Shown: positions 41,495-50,220 of the stretch, piece after piece
Layout of the letters: each line of letters starts with the position of its first letter
How positions within the stretch are numbered: the stretch's first letter is position 1
NCBI RefSeq assembly: GCF_947501785.1
Contig: NZ_CANMXB010000001.1
Coordinates: forward strand, 2,608,501 to 2,672,500
Origin: an uncultured Litoreibacter sp.
GTDB lineage: Bacteria; Pseudomonadota; Alphaproteobacteria; Rhodobacterales; Rhodobacteraceae
Length of the DNA: 64,000 bases
Reading direction: 5' to 3'
Notes under the pieces: model-generated
The model's database searches: none
Seen by the model: only the letters and a program-made list of their open reading frames with translations
Told to the model about the DNA's origin: nothing
Position numbers and translations under genes: made by a program

Positions 41495-42819
41495 TGCAGG
41501 GCCTCAAATTGGGTCTCAAGGGTCAAAAACATGGATCGCGACGATACTTTCGGCCCGGCGCCGTCTTGCCGCACCCGGTATCGCAGCGCGACCTGAACGC
41601 CCCAATCCGACCTCAATGCATGACGATACACCGCCTTCGCACCTGCACCCTGTCGGGCAGGGCCAGCCGCTGTCGCTCCAACCCTCACATAATCTGCACG
41701 CAGATTAAGCGAACCGTTGGCGCTCAGTTGCGACTGCCAGTTCAGCCCAAGGCGATCCGTAATACGCGAATCTTCGCTGCTTGCGTCAATGCCGACAGTT
41801 CGGTCCATCACAATTTCAACTTTCCCGGTGTCGTTCTGCTGCACGTAGGACAAGCCGCCGATCAAATCAGATTGGCCACCGGAAAAATGGGTCGCACCGA
41901 TCCACGCAGACAGTTTCGCCGCCTTGCCGGCGCGTTCGTACCCTATGCGGGCAGTTGCGCGTTTGCCGATAACCTGTTGCCGGACGCTGACATCTGCGTA
42001 AAGCCGCCGGTCGCGCATTTCCCGCTGCAACCCGAAGGTCAACTCCGCGCCGGATCGCGCTAGCTGCCGACCACTCCGGTCTCCGCGAATGCGGCGATGC
42101 CCCAATCCGAATGACAGGCTCGTTGACCGATCAATCTGATGGCGGAGGCCCACTTGCGCATATGTATTACGCAAGGACTGGGAAAACGGCGCCGCGGTCT
42201 CAGATAGCGATTGGCCTATCTCAACGCGCCCTTCTGTCAGTTGGGAAAACCGCAACACTAATGCGGCCTGCGCTTCTGACCGGTCCACATTTCCATTCTG
42301 CCCCTGGTCAGAGAACCGCCGAATGCCGTGACGCAAATCCAGTTCATATCCAACAGATCGCTGCAATCCGTCCTGAAAGGTCAGCCAAGCTGCGCCGTTG
42401 GTCATGTCGCTGCCCCGCGGGGCAATTGCGACCAGGTCAGCCGGTTGCTCATCGACGGCCGTCTCAAGGGTGCCTTCAAAACCACCGCTCGACAGCCTGT
42501 CCAGCTCCAATCCGGCAGTCAGCTTGGATTGGGAAGACGCAATGCTGTAGATCAGCGCCGCTTTACCTTTTTCAACAGTGCCTCCCCGCAGATCCAGTGC
42601 ACCGTTGGCTTCGAAACTCTGGCGGCGCGTTTCGCTGGTTAGCCCGAAGCGTAGCTCGACGAACGGATCAACGCTGCTATCCGGCACGGTTTGAAAGTCC
42701 GGATTATCGTCCATGACAAAGCCGCCACCAATGACCAGCGAGCTGCGCAGCCCGCCCGGCTCCTCTGCAAATGTCGGGCCGATAATGATTGGACAAAGTG
42801 CGAGGGCCCACCATTTCAT
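41491..42819 (-). CDS. Outer-membrane beta-barrel protein of the polysaccharide locus
   Basis: A 442-residue protein with a signal peptide (MKWWALALCPIIIGPTFA) and, after residue ~30, alternating amphipathic strands rich in Gly, Arg, Ser and aromatic residues (RSVGYELDLRHGIRRF, TSLSFGLGHRRIRG, ATARIGYERAG). About 16-18 strands are plausible. It ends MFLTLETQFEALH, near the usual terminal Phe. Barrel proteins of this kind are found beside Wza genes in Rhodobacterales EPS loci; a role in export or anchoring is inferred. It is translationally coupled on both sides. Confidence 0.78.
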   Translation of the reverse strand: MKWWALALCPIIIGPTFAEEPGGLRSSLVIGGGFVMDDNPDFQTVPDSSVDPFVELRFGLTSETRRQSFEANGALDLRGGTVEKGKAALIYSIASSQSKLTAGLELDRLSSGGFEGTLETAVDEQPADLVAIAPRGSDMTNGAAWLTFQDGLQRSVGYELDLRHGIRRFSDQGQNGNVDRSEAQAALVLRFSQLTEGRVEIGQSLSETAAPFSQSLRNTYAQVGLRHQIDRSTSLSFGLGHRRIRGDRSGRQLARSGAELTFGLQREMRDRRLYADVSVRQQVIGKRATARIGYERAGKAAKLSAWIGATHFSGGQSDLIGGLSYVQQNDTGKVEIVMDRTVGIDASSEDSRITDRLGLNWQSQLSANGSLNLRADYVRVGATAAGPARQGAGAKAVYRHALRSDWGVQVALRYRVRQDGAGPKVSSRSMFLTLETQFEALH

Positions 42820-43448
42820 TCAAACAGTTTTCTTTCCGGCACGACGATCACGTCTCCGCTGATCAGGACGACGCTGTCAGAAGCGCCAGACATCATCTTC
42901 TTGGCGTTGAGCCGATACGCAACCTGTTGGCCCGTTTTAGGGTCTGTTCTTCTCAAGATGACCCGCTTTGAGGCGGCAAACCTGGTAAAGCCCCCCGCTT
43001 GCGCCAGAAACTGCAAAATGTTGGTTCCGGCCGGCACGTCCAGCTTTCCAGGCTTCGCCAGCTCACCCATCGCAAATACCGTAATCACGGGGGCAACAGA
43101 TGCGGCGCGGGCGACTTTGCGCGTCGGCGCGTTGACCCGCGCCCGTTCCTGCCGTTTCGGTTTCGCAAGGCTGGCAACGGAAACTGTCAGATGCGGCAAT
43201 GTCACGTAATTCGGCGCAATCGCGTCCAGGATCATGTTTTCAATCTCCGGCACGGTCAGACCGGCGGCCACCATGGTCCCCGCCAATGGCAAGGACACGG
43301 TGCCGTCCGGCAAGACCAGAACCGATCGCCGCATGTCAGGGTCTTCCATGACTTCCAGATGCAGCGTATCGCCAGGTTGCACGCGGTACTCTGCCGCCTG
43401 CGCGGCACTGGTCCAAGCGATCATGGCAATCAGAAATACTCTCAACAT
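42816..43448 (-). CDS. Wza-like polysaccharide export outer-membrane protein
   Basis: A 210-residue periplasmic/outer-membrane protein with signal peptide (cleavage near AQA-AE, residue 19). The poly-export domain is EYRVQPGDTLHLEVMEDPDMRRSVLVLPDGTVSLPLAGTMVAAGLTVPEIENMI, followed by an SLBB-like domain (VITVFAMGELAKPGKLDVPAGTNILQFLAQAGG). No lipobox cysteine is present, so it is not a typical Wza lipoprotein. The C-terminal amphipathic helix of Wza is also missing. It lies 17 bp after the ExoY-like gene. Confidence 0.88.
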   Translation of the reverse strand: MLRVFLIAMIAWTSAAQAAEYRVQPGDTLHLEVMEDPDMRRSVLVLPDGTVSLPLAGTMVAAGLTVPEIENMILDAIAPNYVTLPHLTVSVASLAKPKRQERARVNAPTRKVARAASVAPVITVFAMGELAKPGKLDVPAGTNILQFLAQAGGFTRFAASKRVILRRTDPKTGQQVAYRLNAKKMMSGASDSVVLISGDVIVVPERKLFE

Positions 43449-43465
43449 TCTGGGCTCCTATCTCG

Positions 43466-44143
43466 TCAATACCCCGTGCCGCGCAGCACGACGCCGACAG
43501 TGCGCAGCATGAGGAATAGGTCGAAAAGAAAACTCTGTTTCGCGGCATAGGTCGCATCAAACTGAGCGCGCGCCTCGAAGGTCGAGCTGTTGCGGGCAGA
43601 GACTTGCCACAACCCGGTCATGCCCGGGCGAAGGGTGAAATAGTCGGTGCCTTGGTATCGGCTCATCTGCTCGACCATCATTGGGCGAGGCCCGACCAAA
43701 GACATGTCTCCTCGCAGCACATTCCACAGCTGCGGCAGCTCATCGAGCGATGTTTTTCTGAGCAGTCTCCCAACAATCGTCACACGGGGGTCTGTGCGCA
43801 ACTTTTGCGACAGCTGCCATTCGCGCGCGCAGGTTGGGCTCCGGCTAAGTTGCTCACTCAACAAAGCCTCCGCGCCGATCCGCATGGTGCGCAATTTCCA
43901 CATCCGAAACTGGCGGCCGCCCCGACCAATACGGCGTTGAACATAGAAAGGTGACGCGCCGTCCAGTGAGATCAAAAGTGCCGCAAGAAGTATGAACGGG
44001 ACTGTGACAATCGCCGTGCTTAGCACCAGGGTCACATCGACCGCCCGCTTGAAATGAGCAGAATAGATTTGATCGGATGGCCTAGGTCGAAGATCAGTAT
44101 GGACGCGTTCATCAACATTAAAATTCCTAATCGGCGCAGTCAT
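43466..44143 (-). CDS. ExoY-like undecaprenyl-phosphate sugar-phosphate transferase (second initiating enzyme)
   Basis: The ATG at 44143, preceded by GGAGAGG, gives 225 residues; other ATGs upstream lie in leader sequence. One membrane segment (VTLVLSTAIVTVPFILLAALLI) follows FKRAVD. The core has PFYVQRRIGRGGRQFRMWKLRTM, LRKTSLDELPQLWNVLRGDMSLVGPRPMM and the full C-terminal RPGMTGLWQVSARNSSTFEARAQFDATYA. It is the galactose/glucose-1-phosphate type, distinct from the transferase at 28488. It heads the minus-strand operon with Wza, barrel protein, PssD and PssE. Confidence 0.92.
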   Translation of the reverse strand: MTAPIRNFNVDERVHTDLRPRPSDQIYSAHFKRAVDVTLVLSTAIVTVPFILLAALLISLDGASPFYVQRRIGRGGRQFRMWKLRTMRIGAEALLSEQLSRSPTCAREWQLSQKLRTDPRVTIVGRLLRKTSLDELPQLWNVLRGDMSLVGPRPMMVEQMSRYQGTDYFTLRPGMTGLWQVSARNSSTFEARAQFDATYAAKQSFLFDLFLMLRTVGVVLRGTGY

Positions 44144-44299
44144 CGCGGCCCTCTCCATCCGGGGTTTGCGGTGCGCCTGTAGACCGCAATATCTATGCCG
44201 CACGCCCCGCTGCCCTAAGGTTGGGTCTCTTCGGTTCATGCAACTCACTAAAAATGAATCGATTAGGATTAATTATGTCTTAAGTTTTCAAAGCTCTGA

Positions 44300-44313
44300 T
44301 TTGACGGGTCAAA
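44300..44313. promoter_or_regulatory. Inverted repeat in the divergent EPS promoter region
   Basis: TTTGACGGGTCAAA is a perfect 6-bp inverted repeat with a 2-bp centre. It lies 22 bp before the small gene at 44336 and 156 bp before the ExoY-like start, in an AT-rich 192-bp divergent promoter region. The regulator is unknown. Confidence 0.4.
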
Positions 44314-44335
44314 CAACCGTCTGAGAGAACCTCAA

Positions 44336-44503
44336 ATGCCCCCACCTGTGAACGACCCGTCTTACTCCGTAGGTCCAAGGCCATTGGATCGCCGCACCCC
44401 AGCCAAGTCGCCCAATAGGGGCAAAAGCAAACGCAACGTCCTGAAACTCATCGGCGCTCTCAAGGAGATCTTGGTTAACCCAAAGATGAACCGCCCGAGG
44501 TGA
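44336..44503 (+). CDS. Small basic protein (55 aa) coupled to the Wzc-like gene
   Basis: An open frame of 55 codons from the ATG at 44336. The product is Pro- and Lys/Arg-rich in its first half (MPPPVNDPSY, RRTPAKSPNRGKSKR) and ends with a short amphipathic helix (VLKLIGALKEILVNP). Its TGA overlaps the GTG start of the next gene (GTGA), and GAGAGAA lies upstream. The overlap and the lack of any other start close by support expression. I do not recognise the family; it could also be a leader peptide controlling the Wzc-like gene. Confidence 0.5.
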   Translation: MPPPVNDPSYSVGPRPLDRRTPAKSPNRGKSKRNVLKLIGALKEILVNPKMNRPR

Positions 44504-45699
44504 CATCCGATCTGGCATATCTTCGGTGGGCCATCCTACGGCAGCTTCCGATTGGGTTGGCAACCGCGACACTTGTGCTGGCTTTGACCGTAGCCGCCCT
44601 TACGGTTTTACCCGCTCGCTACACGGCAACCGCGCGGTTATTGGTCGAGGCAAGCTCGGTCTCTGCGAATGCGCGCGCGGTCGCGGATACGCAGACTGAC
44701 GCGGCGCATCTGCAAAACATTGAAAACCGGTTGATGACCCAGTCGCGGCTGGCCCGGCTCACCCGCGACTTGAGCCTGACCATCTCTGCCGAAGAGCTGC
44801 GGGAGGCCGCTCTTTTCGAGGTCATCAGCGGGCGTGGCAAAGCCACAACTCTTACAATCAGCGTGACAAATGCGGACGCCGATTTGGCGACGGTCGCAAC
44901 CAACGGTTTGGCAGATGAGGTGCTGAAGGAAAATCGCATCATCCGAACAGAACGGGCCGAGGACGCGCTTGGCTTTTTCCGGCAAGAGGTCACCAACCGT
45001 AAGCTCCGCCTTGATGTGCAGTTCGAAAAACTGTTGGCGTTCAAAGACGCACATGCCGGTTCCTTGCCCGAAGACGCGGCACGCCACATTGACCGGCGCA
45101 AGGACCTGCTTGCCCAACAGACCGCGGTGCCCACACGACCCGCCATGACACCAGATCAAAGACGCCTAATGTCCGAGATTTCTGCCGCGCGCTCCGTCTA
45201 TTCTGACCAACATCCCAAGGTGAAACTGTTGGTCGCGCGGCTTGGATCGGTCGCCACAGGCCAGGCGTCCAGAACCGCTGAAAACCCGCTCATTGCAGAC
45301 GCACTGTCGCGTGTCGACGCGCAGCTTGCCGCCATCCCGTCCAACGGGCTGGCGTTGAAGGCGCTCACCCGGGACCATGACCTGGCCGAAAATCAATACA
45401 AACAGGCCGTCTCGAGACTGGAGGCGGCGGCCATCGAAGAACGCATTGCCCTGCGAACCAACGGCGACAGGTTGTCGATTGTCGAACGCGCCGCTTTGCC
45501 GGACTCGCCGGCGGGCCCGCGGCAGAAAGTGCTGCTCGCCGGTGGCATCGGTTTGGCGTTCCTTTTGGCAATCGCCGCGGCGGTTCTTCGGGCGCGGGGT
45601 GATCCGCATTTAAGACGGTCTAGGGACCTCGAAGTCGGGCTGGGGCTACGGCCCTACGCTGTGATTCCAAACATGCAGACAACATCAACGGGCAATTAG
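44500..45699 (+). CDS. Wzc-type chain-length determinant (polysaccharide co-polymerase, membrane part)
   Basis: A 399-residue inner-membrane protein with a GTG start overlapping the small gene upstream. A first membrane helix (PIGLATATLVLALTVAALTVL, about 17-37) is followed by the Wzz domain (ARYTATARLLVEASS), long coiled-coil periplasmic helices (~110-340) and a second membrane helix (KVLLAGGIGLAFLLAIAAAVL). It sets polymer length and couples synthesis to the Wza-type exporter. The kinase part is a separate protein one base downstream, as in Gram-positive and some alphaproteobacterial systems. Confidence 0.88.
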   Translation: MTSDLAYLRWAILRQLPIGLATATLVLALTVAALTVLPARYTATARLLVEASSVSANARAVADTQTDAAHLQNIENRLMTQSRLARLTRDLSLTISAEELREAALFEVISGRGKATTLTISVTNADADLATVATNGLADEVLKENRIIRTERAEDALGFFRQEVTNRKLRLDVQFEKLLAFKDAHAGSLPEDAARHIDRRKDLLAQQTAVPTRPAMTPDQRRLMSEISAARSVYSDQHPKVKLLVARLGSVATGQASRTAENPLIADALSRVDAQLAAIPSNGLALKALTRDHDLAENQYKQAVSRLEAAAIEERIALRTNGDRLSIVERAALPDSPAGPRQKVLLAGGIGLAFLLAIAAAVLRARGDPHLRRSRDLEVGLGLRPYAVIPNMQTTSTGN

Positions 45700-45700
45700 A

Positions 45701-46498
45701 ATGGAACAATTGACCAACACAAAGGCCTTACTCGACGGTACGCGACCAACCGAAACGCCGGTTCGCGACGTAGGCATTTTGCCAATAAAATCTGACCCGG
45801 CGCGCGCTTGGTTAAGGCTAAACGAGGTTTCGATCCCCTCATTGGCGCCGGTGAAGACAAAGGTGACGCCGAACGCAGCGGCCGCATTTGACCTGTTGCG
45901 CAGCCGCGTTTTGCGGCAGGCGCGCAAGGACGGAATTCGTAGGCTCGCAATCACGTCCCCAACGCCCGGCTGCGGCGCTACAACCGTGACTGCGGCGCTT
46001 GCACTCAGTCTTGCTCGCCAGATTGACCTGAAAATCATGGTCTTTGATCTGAACCTGCGCAGCCCGGGATTGTCGGCGGAATTCGCGCTGTCAGAATCGG
46101 TCTCCCGCGTTTCCGCGCTGGGGCGCGTTCGGCGCGAATTCGACAGTAGCGCTTTGCGGATTGGTCACAATTTGGCACTCAGCTTGATCACCGATCCAGA
46201 GCCTAATCCTGCCGAACTGTTGGGAACCGTTCGATCTAAGGAGTTCTTGAAGCAGATTGAGCATGAATTTGAGCCAGACCTGATCTTGATAGATCTTCCG
46301 CCGGTCCTGCCGCATGACGACTTTGTCGCCGCCGCCGATCTATTTGACGCAGCTTTGATGATTGCCCGCGCAGACCACTCGACAGTCGATCAAATCGACC
46401 GCTCGGAACGTCTTATGTCGGAACAGAAGCCCTGCCTTGGCGTGGTCATGAACGCCTGCCGTTTCTCAAATCATCCTGAACTTGGAACGCAGGACTAG
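45701..46498 (+). CDS. BY-kinase-like P-loop protein with altered Walker motifs
   Basis: A 265-residue cytoplasmic ATPase-like partner of the co-polymerase. The fold motifs are clear: [25 protein letters not shown] (84-106), [12 protein letters not shown] (112-123) and LILIDLPPV. However, the Walker A lysine is replaced (GCGATT, Ala93 where Lys is expected), and Walker A' is DLNLR instead of DxDxR. There is also no C-terminal tyrosine cluster. Kinase activity is therefore doubtful; a regulatory or scaffolding role is more likely. The stop overlaps the convergent fcl gene by 4 bp. Confidence 0.82.
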   Translation: MEQLTNTKALLDGTRPTETPVRDVGILPIKSDPARAWLRLNEVSIPSLAPVKTKVTPNAAAAFDLLRSRVLRQARKDGIRRLAITSPTPGCGATTVTAALALSLARQIDLKIMVFDLNLRSPGLSAEFALSESVSRVSALGRVRREFDSSALRIGHNLALSLITDPEPNPAELLGTVRSKEFLKQIEHEFEPDLILIDLPPVLPHDDFVAAADLFDAALMIARADHSTVDQIDRSERLMSEQKPCLGVVMNACRFSNHPELGTQD

Positions 46499-47454
46499 AC
46501 AGCGCGGAAACTGTCCTGGTGGTTTAGAAACCATTGGTATGTTTCCGCCAGTCCGTCGCGCAATCCGGTCTTGGCAGACCAACCCAGCGCGTTCAATTTG
46601 CTGACATCCATCAGCTTACGCATGGTGCCATCCGGTTTGGATCGGTCCAGTACAATCTGACCGTCAAAACCCGTAACCTCCGCCACCATCTGCGCCACTT
46701 CAAGAATTGAGATGTCTTCGCCAGTGCCAACATTCACATGGCTGAGCCGTTCAGGCACAATGGATGCATACTGATCAGCCCCCATATCAAAGACGTAAAG
46801 GGAGGCGTCCGCCATGTCATCCACATGCAAAAACTCTCGTCGGGGTGTTCCGCTGCCCCACAATGTGACCTCGGGTTTCCCGTCCTGAACGGCCTCGTGA
46901 AACCGCCGGATGAGGCCCGGAATCACATGGCTGTTTTCGGGGTGAAAGTTGTCACCGGGGCCATACAAATTGGTCGGCATCACGCTGCGGTAGTCGCGGC
47001 CATATTGCCGGTTGTAGCTTTCGCACATCTTGATTCCGGCGATCTTGGCGACGGCATAGGGTTCATTTGTAGGCTCTAACACACCTGTTAGCAGCGAATC
47101 TTCCCGCATTGGCTGATCAGCCTCGCGCGGGTAGATGCACGAACTGCCCAGAAACAGAAGCTTTCCAACATCAGCCATATGCGCCGCGTGGATGATATTG
47201 TTCTGCAATGTCAGGTTTTCGTAGATGAAGTCGGCCGGATAAGTGTCATTGGCCATGATCCCGCCAACTTTGGCCGCCGCCAGGATCACCGCATCTGGTT
47301 GTTCTGCGGCCATGAAGTCAAAAACCGCCGCCTGGTCCACCAGATCCAATTCGCCCCGCGTTCGGGTGATCAGTTCAACGTCATGGCGTTGCTCCAGCGC
47401 CCGCGCGATTGCACCGCCCACCATCCCGCGATGCCCTGCCACAAAAATGCGCAT
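46495..47454 (-). CDS. fcl: GDP-L-fucose synthase
   Basis: Fcl (WcaG) epimerises and reduces GDP-4-keto-6-deoxymannose to GDP-L-fucose with NADPH. The ATG at 47454 gives 319 residues. Landmarks are [14 protein letters not shown] (GxxGxxG), [15 protein letters not shown] with the catalytic Ser and Cys, [22 protein letters not shown] (Tyr and Lys), [25 protein letters not shown], and [16 protein letters not shown]. The start overlaps the gmd stop by one base (TGATG). Confidence 0.95.
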   Translation of the reverse strand: MRIFVAGHRGMVGGAIARALEQRHDVELITRTRGELDLVDQAAVFDFMAAEQPDAVILAAAKVGGIMANDTYPADFIYENLTLQNNIIHAAHMADVGKLLFLGSSCIYPREADQPMREDSLLTGVLEPTNEPYAVAKIAGIKMCESYNRQYGRDYRSVMPTNLYGPGDNFHPENSHVIPGLIRRFHEAVQDGKPEVTLWGSGTPRREFLHVDDMADASLYVFDMGADQYASIVPERLSHVNVGTGEDISILEVAQMVAEVTGFDGQIVLDRSKPDGTMRKLMDVSKLNALGWSAKTGLRDGLAETYQWFLNHQDSFRAV

Positions 47455-48566
47455 CAGTCGCCCCGTGCTTCCGGCACGCCCATCTGGTGAGCACTCAACA
47501 ATTTGCGCCGACGGGCCTCTTTCAAGTCGTGCTGAACCATTTCGACACACATCTCCTGCGCCGTGATCTTTGGCACCCAGCTCAGCTTTTCTTTGGCCTT
47601 TGACGGGTCGCCCAACAGCGTCTCCACCTCAGCCGGTCGGAAATAGCGCGGGTCGATCCGCAGCACGGTATCACCGACATTGACCTCCAGGTCGCCGTCA
47701 ACCGCGTCGACAATCCCAACCTCGTCCACGCCGTCGCCCTCAAATCGCAAGGTCAGGCCAATCTCTGCCGCGGTCCATGTGATGAAATCACGGACAGAGT
47801 ACTGTTTGCCCGTCGCAATCACAAAATCATCCGGCGCGTCTTGTTGCAGCATCATCCACTGCATTTCGACGTAATCCTTGGCGTGACCCCAGTCGCGCAG
47901 CGCATCGATATTGCCCATATATAGACACTGTTCCAGCCCAAGAGCGATATTTGACAACCCCCGAGTGATCTTGCGCGTGACGAATGTTTCGCCGCGGCGC
48001 GGGCTCTCGTGATTGAACAGAATGCCGTTACAGGCGTACATCCCGTAGGCTTCCCGGTAGTTGACCGCAATCCAGTAGGAATAAAGCTTCGCAACGGCAT
48101 AGGGCGATCGGGGGTGAAACGGGGTCGTCTCGCGCTGCGGCGTTTCCTGAACCAAGCCATACAATTCCGATGTCGAGGCCTGGTAAAACCGCGTCTTCTT
48201 CTCAAGTCCCAGAAATCGGATCGCTTCCAACAGCCGCAGCGTGCCCATCGCGTCCACGTCGGCCGTGTATTCGGGCGAGTCAAAACTGACCGCAACATGG
48301 CTCTGCGCCCCCAGATTATAGACTTCGTCCGGCTCAATGGTTGAAATGATCCGGGTCAGGTTCGAACTGTCCGTCAGGTCGCCGTAATGCAGGTGCAGGT
48401 TGCGGTTATGCTCGTGCAGGTCTTCGACAATGTGGTCGATGCGCTGCGTGTTAAACGACGAGGCCCGGCGTTTGATGCCATGCACCTCGTACCCTTTTTC
48501 CAGCAGCAGCTCCGCCAGATAGGATCCGTCCTGCCCCGTAATCCCTGTAATCAGTGCCTTTTTCAA
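47454..48566 (-). CDS. gmd: GDP-mannose 4,6-dehydratase
   Basis: Gmd converts GDP-D-mannose to GDP-4-keto-6-deoxymannose, the Fcl substrate. The 370-residue SDR enzyme begins with [41 protein letters not shown] and contains [60 protein letters not shown] and [14 protein letters not shown]-like [16 protein letters not shown]. The gene pair implies L-fucose (or a related 6-deoxyhexose) in the polysaccharide. Confidence 0.97.
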   Translation of the reverse strand: MKKALITGITGQDGSYLAELLLEKGYEVHGIKRRASSFNTQRIDHIVEDLHEHNRNLHLHYGDLTDSSNLTRIISTIEPDEVYNLGAQSHVAVSFDSPEYTADVDAMGTLRLLEAIRFLGLEKKTRFYQASTSELYGLVQETPQRETTPFHPRSPYAVAKLYSYWIAVNYREAYGMYACNGILFNHESPRRGETFVTRKITRGLSNIALGLEQCLYMGNIDALRDWGHAKDYVEMQWMMLQQDAPDDFVIATGKQYSVRDFITWTAAEIGLTLRFEGDGVDEVGIVDAVDGDLEVNVGDTVLRIDPRYFRPAEVETLLGDPSKAKEKLSWVPKITAQEMCVEMVQHDLKEARRRKLLSAHQMGVPEARGD

Positions 48567-48702
48567 CGGTCTCGCCTTTTGGTCGTTGGTCTTTGGTCCG
48601 TCTTACCGCGCCACAACGCCCAAGAACACCCGTTTTGCCAACCGCGCGGTTGTGGGCAGGCGCGGCACGCCCTAAAATGCGTGCAAAACAGGACAGGCAG
48701 TC

Positions 48703-50220
48703 ATGGCGACCCCAAAACCCGTAGTTCTATGTATTCTTGACGGCTGGGGGCTGTCCGAGACCAAGGAGGGCAACGCGCCCGTCTTGGCGGAAACCCCGAA
48801 TTTTGACCAACTGATGGCGGATTGCCCCAACGCAACGCTGACCACCTTCGGCCCGGATGCCGGGCTGCCCAAGGGACAGATGGGGAATTCCGAAGTCGGC
48901 CACACCAATATCGGTGCCGGCCGCGTGGTCGCGATGGACCTCGGCCAGATTGATCTGGCCATCGAAGACGGCAGCTTCTTCACGCGCGATGCGCTGTTGG
49001 ACTTTATCGAAACGCTCAAAAAATCCGGCGGCACGGCGCATTTGATCGGCGTCGTCTCTGATGGCGGGGTTCATGGCCACACGGACCACATGATTGCGGC
49101 CGCCAAAGCGATTACCGACGCCGGTGTGCCGGTTGCCATTCACGCCATCACTGACGGTCGCGACGTCGGGCCAAAAACCGCAAAGGGCTACCTGAAGACC
49201 CTGAAATCAGCATTGCCAGAGGGCGCAAACATCGTCTCTGTGACCGGCCGTTATTTTGCAATGGACCGCGATAATCGCTGGGATAGGGTCGAAAAAGCGT
49301 ATCAGGCGATGGTGCACGCCAAAGGCCCGGACTACGCCGATCCGCAATCAGTGGTCCGTGATTCCTACGCCCGCGGCAAGACGGATGAATTCATCGAACC
49401 AACTGTGATCACAGGCTACAAGGGCATGGAAGATAGCGACGGCATCTTCTGCCTGAACTTCCGCGCCGACCGCGCGCGTGAGATTCTGCAAGCGCTTGGC
49501 GACATCCGGTTCGAGGGGTTTTCGACCGCCAAGCTGCCCAAACTCGCCGCGCGGCTGGGCATGGTCGATTATTCGACCGCGCATAACGACTACATGACCA
49601 CCGTATTCCCAAAGCAGAAAATCAAAAATACGCTGGGCGCCTGGGTCGCGCAGCAAGGCCTGCGCCAGTTCCGGCTAGCCGAGACCGAGAAATACCCACA
49701 TGTCACCTTCTTCCTAAACGGCGGCAAAGAAGACCCCGAAGAGGGCGAAACCCGCTATATGGCTCCGTCCCCCAAGGTCGCCACCTACGATCTGCAGCCC
49801 GAAATGTCCGCCGCCGAAGTGACGGAGCAATTGGTTAACGCCATCTACGAGCGCTACGACCTGATCGTGGTGAATTACGCAAACCCTGACATGGTTGGTC
49901 ATACCGGCGATATCGAGGCCGCCAAAAAGGCATGCGAGGCGGTTGATCAGGGCCTTGGCCGCGCGCTGAAAGCACTGGACGTCACGGGCGGTGCGATGAT
50001 CGTTACGGCGGATCACGGAAATTGCGACATGATGATCGATCCTGACACCGGCGGACCGCATACCGCACACACGCTAAACCCGGTGCCGGTCATCTTGGTT
50101 GGCAGCCCCGAGGGCGCAAAACTGACCGATGGGCGGCTTGCGGATTTGGCCCCCAGCGTGTTGCAGTTGATGGGCATAGACAAGCCCAAGGAAATGACCG
50201 GAAAGACCCTCATCTCATGA
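48703..50220 (+). CDS. gpmI: 2,3-Bisphosphoglycerate-independent phosphoglycerate mutase
   Basis: GpmI interconverts 3- and 2-phosphoglycerate in glycolysis and gluconeogenesis with two metal ions. The 505 residues fit the family. Visible are VLCILDGWGL (metal Asp13), the phosphorylated Ser63 in GQMGNSEVGHTNIGAGR, SDGGVHGHTDH, ITDGRDVGP, NFRADRAREI, NYANPDMVGHTGD and ITADHGN-like IVTADHGNCDMM. It is the first gene of an operon; the stop overlaps the envC start (ATGA). Confidence 0.97.
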   Translation: MATPKPVVLCILDGWGLSETKEGNAPVLAETPNFDQLMADCPNATLTTFGPDAGLPKGQMGNSEVGHTNIGAGRVVAMDLGQIDLAIEDGSFFTRDALLDFIETLKKSGGTAHLIGVVSDGGVHGHTDHMIAAAKAITDAGVPVAIHAITDGRDVGPKTAKGYLKTLKSALPEGANIVSVTGRYFAMDRDNRWDRVEKAYQAMVHAKGPDYADPQSVVRDSYARGKTDEFIEPTVITGYKGMEDSDGIFCLNFRADRAREILQALGDIRFEGFSTAKLPKLAARLGMVDYSTAHNDYMTTVFPKQKIKNTLGAWVAQQGLRQFRLAETEKYPHVTFFLNGGKEDPEEGETRYMAPSPKVATYDLQPEMSAAEVTEQLVNAIYERYDLIVVNYANPDMVGHTGDIEAAKKACEAVDQGLGRALKALDVTGGAMIVTADHGNCDMMIDPDTGGPHTAHTLNPVPVILVGSPEGAKLTDGRLADLAPSVLQLMGIDKPKEMTGKTLIS

